Of a stretch of DNA of 5,047 nt, positions 1-4,910 are shown piece by piece. The first letter of the stretch is position 1, and each line of letters starts with the position of its first letter. Source of the stretch: an uncultured Eubacteriales bacterium (GTDB taxonomy: Bacteria; Bacillota; Clostridia; Oscillospirales; CAG-272); the NCBI GenBank assembly GCA_934462825.1, contig CAKSIP010000059.1, forward strand, positions 1-5,047. Reading direction: 5' to 3'. Both the position numbers and the translations under genes were made by a program. The notes beneath the pieces are model-generated. The model was not told where the DNA came from. It ran no database searches and saw only the letters and a list, made by a program, of their open reading frames with translations.

Positions 1-92
1 CCGCAGCTGTCACAGCCGTTGCAGCTTGCAAGCAGGAATATGCCTAAAAGAATCACCGTGATGGACAGGATATACCATAGCTTTCTTTTCAT
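1..92 (-). CDS. Lipoprotein, N-terminal fragment cut by the window edge
   Basis: An open frame starts with ATG at 92 and runs off the left edge after 30 codons. The product begins MKRKLWYILS, has a hydrophobic stretch at about residues 6-21, and a lipobox L21-A22-S23-C24. This is a classical lipoprotein signal peptide (positive n-region, hydrophobic h-region, Cys), so the protein should be cleaved before C24, lipidated and anchored to the outer face of the membrane. The mature end reads CNGCDSC, giving a CxxCxxC pattern (C24, C27, C30). The start is supported by an AAGGGAGG ribosome binding site at 103-110, ten bases upstream. It lies on the same strand as the small membrane protein and the receiver gene and could be their third partner, but 193 bp separate it from the former and I see no clear promoter. 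The function of the mature domain cannot be read because it lies outside the window. Confidence 0.8.
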   Translation of the reverse strand, partial: MKRKLWYILSITVILLGIFLLASCNGCDSC

Positions 93-285
93 TTTTTCTT
101 TACCTCCCTTTCATGCTTCATGCGTATGCAGATATGCTTGTTGTCTTCCGTTTCCCTTCGCCTCGCCGCGTAAATCGGCGAGGCGAAAGCCGATCCGATG
201 CCGAAATCCTTGCGAATTTCAGCGCTTTACGTATTGTGTCTTGTGTTTTGTGCTTTGGGTTTGGTTTTGGTTTTTATGTTTATTT
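93..285 (-). other. Intergenic spacer with A/C-rich RNA and a hairpin
   Basis: This 193-bp gap separates the small membrane protein gene from the lipoprotein gene. Read on the minus strand, the first part (about 285-230) follows three closely spaced TAA codons and is rich in A and C, very poor in U and poor in G. The middle holds a strong inverted repeat (listed separately), and the end holds the lipoprotein ribosome binding site. I see no intrinsic terminator with a U-tail and no convincing -10/-35 pair. Read-through from the receiver gene is therefore possible. Confidence 0.5.
157..187 (-). repeat. Perfect 12-bp inverted repeat (hairpin) before the lipoprotein gene
   Basis: Positions 157-168 and 176-187 are exact reverse complements (TTCGCCTCGCCG against CGGCGAGGCGAA) around a 7-base loop. 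The stem is G+C rich and should be very stable as RNA. Neither strand has a T-run after it, so it does not look like an intrinsic terminator. It sits about 65 bases upstream of the lipoprotein start. It could be an RNA processing or stability hairpin, or a DNA operator. Confidence 0.6.
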
Positions 286-438
286 TTATTGCTTTTTCGC
301 AAACACGCCCTTGATGGCCGCCATGAAGTCAGCCCATGTCTTTTTCCTGATCACAAACCAGAAAACGGCAAAGCCGCCGAGGCCGATCACGGTCACGTCG
401 TACTTTTCAACGGCCTTGTAGAGGGCCTTGCAGGTCAC
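286..438 (-). CDS. Small single-span membrane protein, unknown function
   Basis: The likely product is 50 residues, read from a GTG at 438 to a TAA at 286-288. It begins MTCKALYKAV, has one hydrophobic segment at about residues 14-30 (VTVIGLGGFAVFWFVI), then RKK and a basic, amphipathic C-terminal part ending FAKKQ. A single membrane span with a positive C-terminal tail inside is the plain reading. The open frame continues upstream to 558 inside the end of the receiver gene, but no ATG, TTG or other GTG lies near a ribosome binding site in this frame. The AAGGAG at 470-475 is 31 bases from the GTG and instead serves an 8-codon mini-ORF whose TGA overlaps the GTG. Translation by coupling, a frameshift, or a decayed start are all possible. 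I do not recognise the family. Confidence 0.55.
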   Translation of the reverse strand: MTCKALYKAVEKYDVTVIGLGGFAVFWFVIRKKTWADFMAAIKGVFAKKQ

Positions 439-461
439 GTCATGTCCCGGCTGTGTGTCAT
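435..461 (-). promoter_or_regulatory. Mini-ORF (8 codons) overlapping the small-protein start
   Basis: ATG at 461 encodes MTHSRDMT and stops at TGA 437-435, overlapping the GTG start of the next gene as GTGA. An AAGGAG at 470-475 is 8 bases upstream, an ideal distance. An in-frame ATG at 467 is too close to that site. This is the only ATG with good initiation context between the receiver stop and the small membrane protein. It may be a translational coupling leader, or the true N-terminus of the small protein separated from it by a frameshift. Confidence 0.45.
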
Positions 462-508
462 AATCATATCTCCTTGTTACGTTTTGTGGGGCCGCTCGTT
501 TGCGCCCT

Positions 509-892
509 TTACAGGGTGTCAAGCACATCGGCCAGGTAGTCGGACGGAACGGATTCATAGAAAAAGGCGTCGATGCGGCCGTCCTCCTTGGCGCGTTTGA
601 CTTTGTAGGCGTTGCCTTCGTCCGACACGTTGTCGCAAAGCAACGCTATTTTGATTTCGGGATTTTGCCGCTTGGCTTCCCGCGCGGTGTCCATACGCAG
701 ATTGAATGTTCCGTCGCCCGATCTTGTGACATCCATCAGCAACGTGGTCGCCGAAAGCGCCTGCGTCAGCGTCAGAATCCGCTCCGTGTCCTGCGAAAAG
801 GATTTCTCGACGAAAAATCCCGTGCGTCTCAGGGCGTTGGTGACCGCTTCCCGAACCAGGCTGTTTCTGATTGCAAGTACCGCTCTTTTCAT
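509..892 (-). CDS. Stand-alone degenerate receiver-domain protein
   Basis: The 127-residue product has the size and pattern of one CheY-like receiver domain and no output domain. Beta-1 is AVLAI (4-8), beta-3 is LLMD with D54 as the phosphoacceptor candidate, beta-4 is IKIALLCD (80-87) and beta-5 is IDAFFYESV (107-115). The acidic pair normally after beta-1 is replaced by R9-N10, the conserved Thr/Ser at the end of beta-4 is C86, and the conserved Lys after beta-5 is E113. Such changes usually weaken Mg2+ binding and normal phosphotransfer, so it may act as an atypical, phosphorylation-independent or protein-binding receiver (inference). The ATG at 892 is the only in-frame start: a TAG lies upstream in frame. 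The AAGGAGG at 905-911 is 12 bases away, longer than usual, and a mini-ORF ATG sits between them. It lies 323 bp downstream of the response regulator gene, beyond its terminator, and heads the left-hand gene group. Confidence 0.85.
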   Translation of the reverse strand: MKRAVLAIRNSLVREAVTNALRRTGFFVEKSFSQDTERILTLTQALSATTLLMDVTRSGDGTFNLRMDTAREAKRQNPEIKIALLCDNVSDEGNAYKVKRAKEDGRIDAFFYESVPSDYLADVLDTL

Positions 893-897
893 CTCAT
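889..897 (-). promoter_or_regulatory. Met-Arg-stop mini-ORF overlapping the receiver start
   Basis: The sequence ATGAGATGA reads Met-Arg-stop from 897 and its TGA overlaps the receiver ATG at 892 (ATGA). The AAGGAGG at 905-911 is 7 bases from the mini-ORF ATG and 12 from the receiver ATG. Ribosomes may first start on the mini-ORF and re-initiate, which would set receiver output. It may also be a chance out-of-frame ATG. Confidence 0.35.
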
Positions 898-1055
898 ACC
901 GCTACCTCCTTTTTGCTTTGCGTTTTGCGTTTTGCGTTGTTTCTCGCATTTTTTGCTTTTCCGTTTTCGGCTTTCCGCTTTCATCGGGGGGCATTGGGTT
1001 TCTTGGGTTCATCGGGTTCATCGCATGCTTTCATCGCGCGATTGTACTCCATCGT
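893..1055 (-). other. Long U-poor leader with short tandem repeats before the receiver gene
   Basis: If the promoter at 1062-1070 is real, the receiver mRNA has a leader of about 160 bases. It has almost no U from about 1019 to 905 on the transcribed strand. It carries a 9-bp near-tandem repeat (plus strand GGGTTTCTT, GGGTTCATC, GGGTTCATC at 996-1022) and a 7-bp repeat (GCGTTTT at 920-926 and 927-933, then a partial copy to 938). I see no strong hairpin and no protein gene here. The A-rich RNA should be largely single stranded. Confidence 0.5.
1033..1042. repeat. 10-bp perfect palindrome near the receiver promoter
   Basis: ATCGCGCGAT is a perfect palindrome. It lies just downstream of the predicted receiver-unit start point. 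Beside it, GTAC-N6-GTAC occupies 1044-1057. The position fits an operator, but short palindromes arise by chance and the binding protein is unknown. Confidence 0.3.
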
Positions 1056-1061
1056 ACTTGT

Positions 1062-1070
1062 ATTTTACCA
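1062..1070 (-). promoter_or_regulatory. Candidate extended -10 promoter of the receiver unit
   Basis: On the minus strand the sequence is TGGTAAAAT, matching the extended -10 form TGnTATAAT with one mismatch. No good -35 hexamer lies 16-18 bases upstream, which is tolerated by extended -10 promoters. Phased A-tracts lie about 50-80 bases upstream. It is placed between the terminator of the upstream operon and the receiver gene, as needed for a separate unit. Confidence 0.4.
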
Positions 1071-1086
1071 CAGGCTTTGGGCGCTT

Positions 1087-1109
1087 GGGGAGTGCCATTT
1101 GGCACCCCT
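1087..1109. repeat. Imperfect inverted repeat upstream of the receiver promoter
   Basis: Left arm GGGGAGTGCC (1087-1096) pairs with GGCACCCCT (1101-1109) around a 4-base loop ATTT, with the A at 1091 bulged and one G-T pair. It lies roughly 20-45 bases upstream of the candidate -10, where an activator or repressor could bind. On the plus strand a T8 run follows after six bases, so it could also look like a terminator, but no plus-strand gene feeds it. Confidence 0.4.
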
Positions 1110-1115
1110 TCGACA

Positions 1116-1143
1116 TTTTTTTTGCATTTTTTGAACTTTTTTT
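1116..1143. promoter_or_regulatory. Three phased A-tracts (candidate bent DNA)
   Basis: Runs of 8, 6 and 7 T on the plus strand (A-tracts on the minus strand) occupy 1116-1123, 1127-1132 and 1137-1143. Their centres are about 10 and 10.5 bases apart, matching the helical repeat, so the DNA should be intrinsically curved. They lie upstream of the candidate receiver promoter and downstream of the operon terminator. Confidence 0.45.
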
Positions 1144-1159
1144 GAAAATATTTAAAGCA

Positions 1160-1200
1160 AAACAAGCAGGCGGCCGCCGATGGCGGTTGCCTGCTTGTTT
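1160..1200 (-). terminator. Intrinsic terminator of the sensor-kinase-regulator operon
   Basis: Positions 1160-1178 pair with 1182-1200 to give a 19-bp stem with two G-T pairs and a 3-base loop GAT. On the minus strand the hairpin ends in TTTT-G-C-TTT-AAAT, a moderate U-tail. It starts 16 bases after the response regulator stop codon, the expected place. The plus strand side also has T-runs, but no plus-strand gene is present to use them. Confidence 0.8.
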
Positions 1201-1215
1201 GGTTTGCTTGTTTTT

Positions 1216-1866
1216 TCAGATTTCGTCGTCGGTTTTGCCGAGGATCACAAGGCCCGTTTCTCTGGCTCGGACGGCCAGCTGTGTGCGGGAGCGAAACCCC
1301 GTTTTGGAAAGCATATCCGCCACGTGGTTTTTGACAACGCCCGAAGAAACGCCCAGCCTTGCGGCAATTTCCACGTTGCTGTAGCCGCCCGTCATCAGCC
1401 GCAAAATTTCAAGCTCCTTGGCGGAAAATTCCGTGCTTAAAGCCAGCCCCATTTTGACAGGTTGGGGGTTGTCCGGGTAAACGATCTCGCCATTCATCAC
1501 CCGCTCCATCAGCGACAGGATCGGCTGCTCGTTGACTTCCTTATACCAAAAGCCCTCCACACCGATCTGCTTCGCCCGCTTGATGTAGGAAAACTCCGGC
1601 ATGCTCGTCACGATGATGATTTTCGTTTCCGGGAATTTTTCCTTGATTCGGGCCGCCGCCTCCAGCCCGCTTTCCCCGTTTTCGGTGACGACGTCCATAA
1701 GGATCAGATCCACCGGGGTGCGGGTGCAGACAATGTCCACCACGGACGCGTTTTCAATCGCCACCTGCAGAGTAAATTTGTCCGAGGATTCCACAAAGTG
1801 CGAAAAGAGCGCCTTCGGCATTTGCTGATCTTCCACGATCATGACTGCGTATTTTCCGTCTTTCAT
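1216..1866 (-). CDS. NarL/FixJ-family response regulator (receiver plus LuxR-type HTH)
   Basis: The 216-residue product has the normal length and order of a NarL/FixJ regulator. The receiver domain (about 6-125) carries the acidic pair E12-D13, the phosphoacceptor D58 in LILMDVV, T87-S88 after beta-4 and K109 after beta-5, so all active-site positions are present. A linker follows, then a LuxR-type helix-turn-helix at about 146-203 with the hallmark pattern FSAKELEILRLM, SNVEIAARLGVS and VKNHVADMLSKTG. It should be phosphorylated on D58 by the kinase encoded just upstream, then dimerise and bind promoter DNA; its targets are not known. ATG at 1866 is preceded by AAGGAG overlapping the kinase stop codon (TAAGGAG) with 7 bases of spacing. 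It is 11 bp from the kinase gene and last in the operon, followed by the terminator at 1160-1200. Confidence 0.95.
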   Translation of the reverse strand: MKDGKYAVMIVEDQQMPKALFSHFVESSDKFTLQVAIENASVVDIVCTRTPVDLILMDVVTENGESGLEAAARIKEKFPETKIIIVTSMPEFSYIKRAKQIGVEGFWYKEVNEQPILSLMERVMNGEIVYPDNPQPVKMGLALSTEFSAKELEILRLMTGGYSNVEIAARLGVSSGVVKNHVADMLSKTGFRSRTQLAVRARETGLVILGKTDDEI

Positions 1867-1877
1867 ACTGTTTCTCC

Positions 1878-3158
1878 TTACGGCATTTCGATGATAAGCT
1901 CAAAGTACGGCGCGCTGTTGACGGTCATTCGCCCGTTTTCGCGCTCAACCAGGGCGCGCAACCCCGAAAGCCCGCCGCCTTCAACGATTTTTCCCTTCGG
2001 CTTTTCGCCGTCGTTGGTAATTCTTATGGTGTATGGGCCGTTTTGGCTCGAAGCCCTTACCGTCATGGTTTTGCCGTTGGCGTGCGAGACGGTGTTTGTC
2101 AGACATTCGTGCATGGCGGCTACCAGGATTTTTTCCTTTTGCGAATCGGCTTTCGGCAGCTCGCCGTGAAAGTCTATGGCTACGCCGACGAGCCTTGCCG
2201 CTTCGGTTATCACCTGCAGGTTGTTTTTCTTCTGCCGGGGGCGGCTTCGCTTCAGCGCGGCGATTTCCGCTTGCCAAAAAACGATAAATTCCTTTTTTTC
2301 GGCGTCCGTCATCGGCTCGTTGAGCCTGCGCTTGGTGGCCAGCAAGAGCTTGCCCATATCGTCGTGAATACGGATTTTGGCCGCCAGAAGCTCTTTTTCT
2401 TTCGTCAGCTCCACCACGTTGTTTCCGTAGGCGACAAGGCGCCTGTTGATTTGCTGCAGCTCGGTGCGTTTTTGTTCCAGCTCGCGCGTCAGGCAATACC
2501 GCTCGGTTATATCCACCGCCACGATTTCATAAATGCTTTTTTCGCCAAGGTTGTGGGTGTATCGCTTGAAGGACACCACTTGGCCGTCGGGGTATGCCAC
2601 AATCGGCTTATCCCCCGTTTGCACTGCAAGGCAGGCTCTTTCGATGTCGCCCTGCGTGAGCTTTCGCCAAAAGCCTGCGCCGTCCAAAAGGGCTTTCCCG
2701 GTGGCAAGCACGCAAATGCGGTGCATTTCGGTGTTGATAAGCCGCACAAGGCCGCTTGGCTCGTAGAAGCAAAGGCCGGCCGGAAGCTTGTTCAGGCTCT
2801 CCTTGATCGACACGGGCGAAAGGTATTTTTTGTTCCAAAGCACCGCGCCGACAAGGCCGGTAATCGCGCCGGCCAAGAGGAGCACCGACGCCGCGCAATG
2901 CATCCAAAACGGCATTTTCAGGATCGAAAACGATGGTTCAAACACAGCCCGACCGCAACGGTACTGATGATTTCCGTTCATGGTCAGAAACACCGCCGCA
3001 AACGCCAAAGCGAGCGTGGCCGCCGACGTAAGGATATAGCGGCGTTTTTTGCAAAGCCGGATGGCCGCAACCAGCCCGATGATCGCCAGCACGAACGTGA
3101 AAATAAACGACGCGATGATGATTTGTCTTACGTAAAGCGGAGCGTCTGTAAATCTCAT
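1878..3158 (-). CDS. Membrane PAS sensor histidine kinase, HisKA_3/NarX-like
   Basis: The 426-residue product has three hydrophobic segments (about 12-34, 43-61, 88-108), then a PAS-like domain (about 122-218, ending in the typical VAVDITER) and a coiled coil (220-262). The H-box RIHDDMGKLLL has H265 as the phosphoacceptor, of the HisKA_3 type that partners with NarL-family regulators. The C-terminal ATPase domain has an N-box (E351, N355, H359 in ECLTNTVSHANG), D383-G384 and a glycine box GGGLSGL (394-400), so it looks catalytically competent. It should autophosphorylate on H265 and pass the phosphate to D58 of the downstream regulator. ATG at 3158 overlaps the stop of the preceding gene (ATGA) and has AAGGAGG six bases upstream, so translation is coupled. 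The PAS ligand is unknown. Confidence 0.92.
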   Translation of the reverse strand: MRFTDAPLYVRQIIIASFIFTFVLAIIGLVAAIRLCKKRRYILTSAATLALAFAAVFLTMNGNHQYRCGRAVFEPSFSILKMPFWMHCAASVLLLAGAITGLVGAVLWNKKYLSPVSIKESLNKLPAGLCFYEPSGLVRLINTEMHRICVLATGKALLDGAGFWRKLTQGDIERACLAVQTGDKPIVAYPDGQVVSFKRYTHNLGEKSIYEIVAVDITERYCLTRELEQKRTELQQINRRLVAYGNNVVELTKEKELLAAKIRIHDDMGKLLLATKRRLNEPMTDAEKKEFIVFWQAEIAALKRSRPRQKKNNLQVITEAARLVGVAIDFHGELPKADSQKEKILVAAMHECLTNTVSHANGKTMTVRASSQNGPYTIRITNDGEKPKGKIVEGGGLSGLRALVERENGRMTVNSAPYFELIIEMP

Positions 3159-4813
3159 ACCGCACCTCCTTGCCGCAGGGACAGTGAAGCGTAAAACGTA
3201 TCGTCGTCCGTTTCCGCCGTAACGTCATAGCCGGAATATTTCGCCTTGATTTTCGCCGCAAGGGCTTCCCCGCCCCGATCGCTTTCCAGCCGCAAAACGA
3301 GATTCGGGCCGCGCTTCAAAAGGCGGAGGATCACGGCGCCCGGCAAGCAATCGGAATCGGCCGTGCAATCTTCAAAAAAGTCGTAGAAAATGCCCGCTTG
3401 GTGGCCGTCGATCTTGTCCGTCACGGTGCAGTCGCAGAAACATTCCGCGCCCATAAGCGAAAGATAGTCCAGCGATTCCTTCAGGGCAAGCGACAGCTCG
3501 CTCGCGTTGATCCATTGATACTTTTCGGCCAGCATGACGAGATTGCTTCTGCGTTTGATGTAAGCCGCCAAAAGGCACGCAAACTGCATTTTGGAAACGT
3601 AGTCCTCGTCGGTTTCCGGCCGGTTGCAGTACATATCCGACAAAAGCTCGTCGAGCCGTTTCAGTTCTTCGCGGGTGACCTCCTCCGTCTTAGCGTACAG
3701 CTTGTTTTTCGAGGCCAGGATCGCTCTTTGCTCTTTAAGCTCGTTTTCCGCTTCGATGATGTCGTTTTCCTCCGACAGTCTTTCGTTGGTTTCGGCAAGC
3801 GCGGCGTTGATTTCGTTGATTTTGGTCAAGTCCTCGGTTCGGAACGTCCAGCCGCCGTGGATCCGTTCCGCCGAAAGCCGCGTGTTTTCGTCTATCATTA
3901 CGGGGCCTTTTGTCGCTTGCTTGAGCAAGGGCTTCTCCACGGGAATCGCTCTTTCGGAGCTGTAGATCACATGGAAGCCTTCGTCTGTGATAAACGCCGA
4001 ATACGCCGAACGATGGAAGTACTTTGCGTACTCGGCGTTGGACGGAATCAAGCCGATAGCGATACAGCTTTCTATCATGACGATGATGGTAAAGCACAGC
4101 AGCTCAGGGATTTTGAACGCCGACGAATCGGTAAGAAAGCACAGGATCGCAACCAGCGCGCATACGGCGAAGGTGGCTACGGGGATCCACGCTTTGCGCC
4201 TGCAATCCGACACGCTGCATTTCACAACAAGCAGAATCAGGCTTGCGAGCGTCACGACAATTTCCCACGTGAGCGCGATATAAAATACGGGTTTATGCTC
4301 GTAGGAAAAGCCGCTGGTAAAGTGCAAAGCAAACGCCCACTCGTGAAGGTCGTTGGTGAAAATCAAAAGAAGCAGCACTCCCGCCGGCACGTACAACAAA
4401 TACCACGGTTTTACAAGCGTCCGGCCTCTTTTGTTGTCCAGGCTGACGGCCGCCAGCAACAGCGTCGGCGGAATGAGCATTTGCGGCACGTAATACGCAT
4501 ACCAAAGGTAGCGGGAAAGCGTGTCTGTGTCTCTTACCAGGCCGTATTTGATCATCCTGGCCACAAGGAAAAACAAAATCAAGTAGGCCACCGCAAGGAA
4601 CTCCGTGCGCAACTCCTTTCTGACCGTTCGGTGGACAAGCGAAACGCCCCACACCACGACGAGCGAGATAAGGATCGTGTGCGCCGACAGGGAGAATAAG
4701 GCGTGCCAAAAGTCGGGCAAGAGCGAATCATAGGTCTGAAAAACGCCCGCCAAGCAAAAGAAAAACACGCATACGACATAGGCGATTCTTGTTTTGTGCG
4801 TCTTTGTCTGCAT
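3155..4813 (-). CDS. 7TM-type sensor protein with degenerate kinase region
   Basis: The 552-residue product has about eight hydrophobic segments (roughly 11-27, 42-62, 71-91, 104-124, 136-153, 174-198, 208-227, 236-256). They resemble the N-terminal 7TM module of Firmicute histidine kinases, including YYVPQMLIPP (107-116) and TNDLHEW (153-159). A PAS-like stretch (about 262-325) and a long charged coiled coil (about 326-395) follow. The C-terminal part (about 400-548) occupies the place of an ATPase domain, but I find no H-box histidine in the coiled coil, no N-box Asn and no glycine box. LALKESLDYLSLMG (442-455) sits where an N-box helix would be. It is probably a sensor, scaffold or allosteric partner of the active kinase encoded next, with which it overlaps by 4 bp (inference). 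ATG at 4813 has AAAGGAG 11 bases upstream. It is first in the operon. Confidence 0.88.
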   Translation of the reverse strand: MQTKTHKTRIAYVVCVFFFCLAGVFQTYDSLLPDFWHALFSLSAHTILISLVVVWGVSLVHRTVRKELRTEFLAVAYLILFFLVARMIKYGLVRDTDTLSRYLWYAYYVPQMLIPPTLLLAAVSLDNKRGRTLVKPWYLLYVPAGVLLLLIFTNDLHEWAFALHFTSGFSYEHKPVFYIALTWEIVVTLASLILLVVKCSVSDCRRKAWIPVATFAVCALVAILCFLTDSSAFKIPELLCFTIIVMIESCIAIGLIPSNAEYAKYFHRSAYSAFITDEGFHVIYSSERAIPVEKPLLKQATKGPVMIDENTRLSAERIHGGWTFRTEDLTKINEINAALAETNERLSEENDIIEAENELKEQRAILASKNKLYAKTEEVTREELKRLDELLSDMYCNRPETDEDYVSKMQFACLLAAYIKRRSNLVMLAEKYQWINASELSLALKESLDYLSLMGAECFCDCTVTDKIDGHQAGIFYDFFEDCTADSDCLPGAVILRLLKRGPNLVLRLESDRGGEALAAKIKAKYSGYDVTAETDDDTFYASLSLRQGGAV

Positions 4814-4846
4814 TTTTCACGCTTCTCCTTTCCGTGGATTATTTGT

Positions 4847-4855
4847 ATTATAACA
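4847..4855 (-). promoter_or_regulatory. Extended -10 promoter of the sensor-kinase-regulator operon
   Basis: The minus strand reads TGTTATAAT, an exact TGn-TATAAT extended -10 element. A TTGAAA at 4877-4872 would be a -35 with a 19-base spacer, longer than ideal; at 17 bases the hexamer is GAAAAA. A start near 4840 would give a leader of about 27 bases with the ribosome binding site of the sensor gene. Confidence 0.75.
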
Positions 4856-4867
4856 TATTTTTTTTCG

Positions 4868-4894
4868 ATTTTTTCAATTTTTTCAATTTTTTCA
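4868..4894. repeat. Three tandem 9-bp repeats (A-tracts) upstream of the operon promoter
   Basis: The unit ATTTTTTCA (plus strand), or TGAAAAAAT on the minus strand, occurs three times exactly at 4868-4876, 4877-4885 and 4886-4894. A degenerate T8-C-G run lies next to it at 4858-4867. The A-tracts are spaced 9-10 bases, close to the helical repeat. They cover the -35 region and the UP-element region of the promoter at 4847-4855. Roles could be bent DNA, RNA polymerase alpha contact, regulator half-sites, or length-variable repeats. Confidence 0.75.
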
Positions 4895-4910
4895 ATTCGT
4901 TCCATTTTGT

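Noticed and set aside
286..558. 90-residue version of the small membrane protein starting at 558
   Set aside because: This start lies inside the receiver gene without a ribosome binding site, and the extra N-terminal residues have no sensible pattern; the GTG at 438 is preferred.
19..1384. Overlapping plus-strand open frames across the receiver, small protein and leader regions
   Set aside because: They run through T-rich low-complexity DNA (Phe/Cys/Leu-rich translations), oppose genes with good start sites, and cross the operon terminator.
2043..3194. 383-codon plus-strand open frame opposite the PAS kinase gene
   Set aside because: Antisense shadow of a gene with intact kinase motifs; the translation is rich in His, Arg and Gly without any recognisable fold.
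3398..4699. 433-codon open frame on the plus strand opposite the 7TM sensor gene
   Set aside because: It lies entirely inside a well-supported minus-strand gene, has no membrane or domain pattern of its own and no clear ribosome binding site. It is explained by codon bias in the opposite frame.
4868..4897. CRISPR or regulator-array interpretation of the 9-bp repeats
   Set aside because: The units are directly adjacent with no spacers and too short for CRISPR; a promoter A-tract array fits better.
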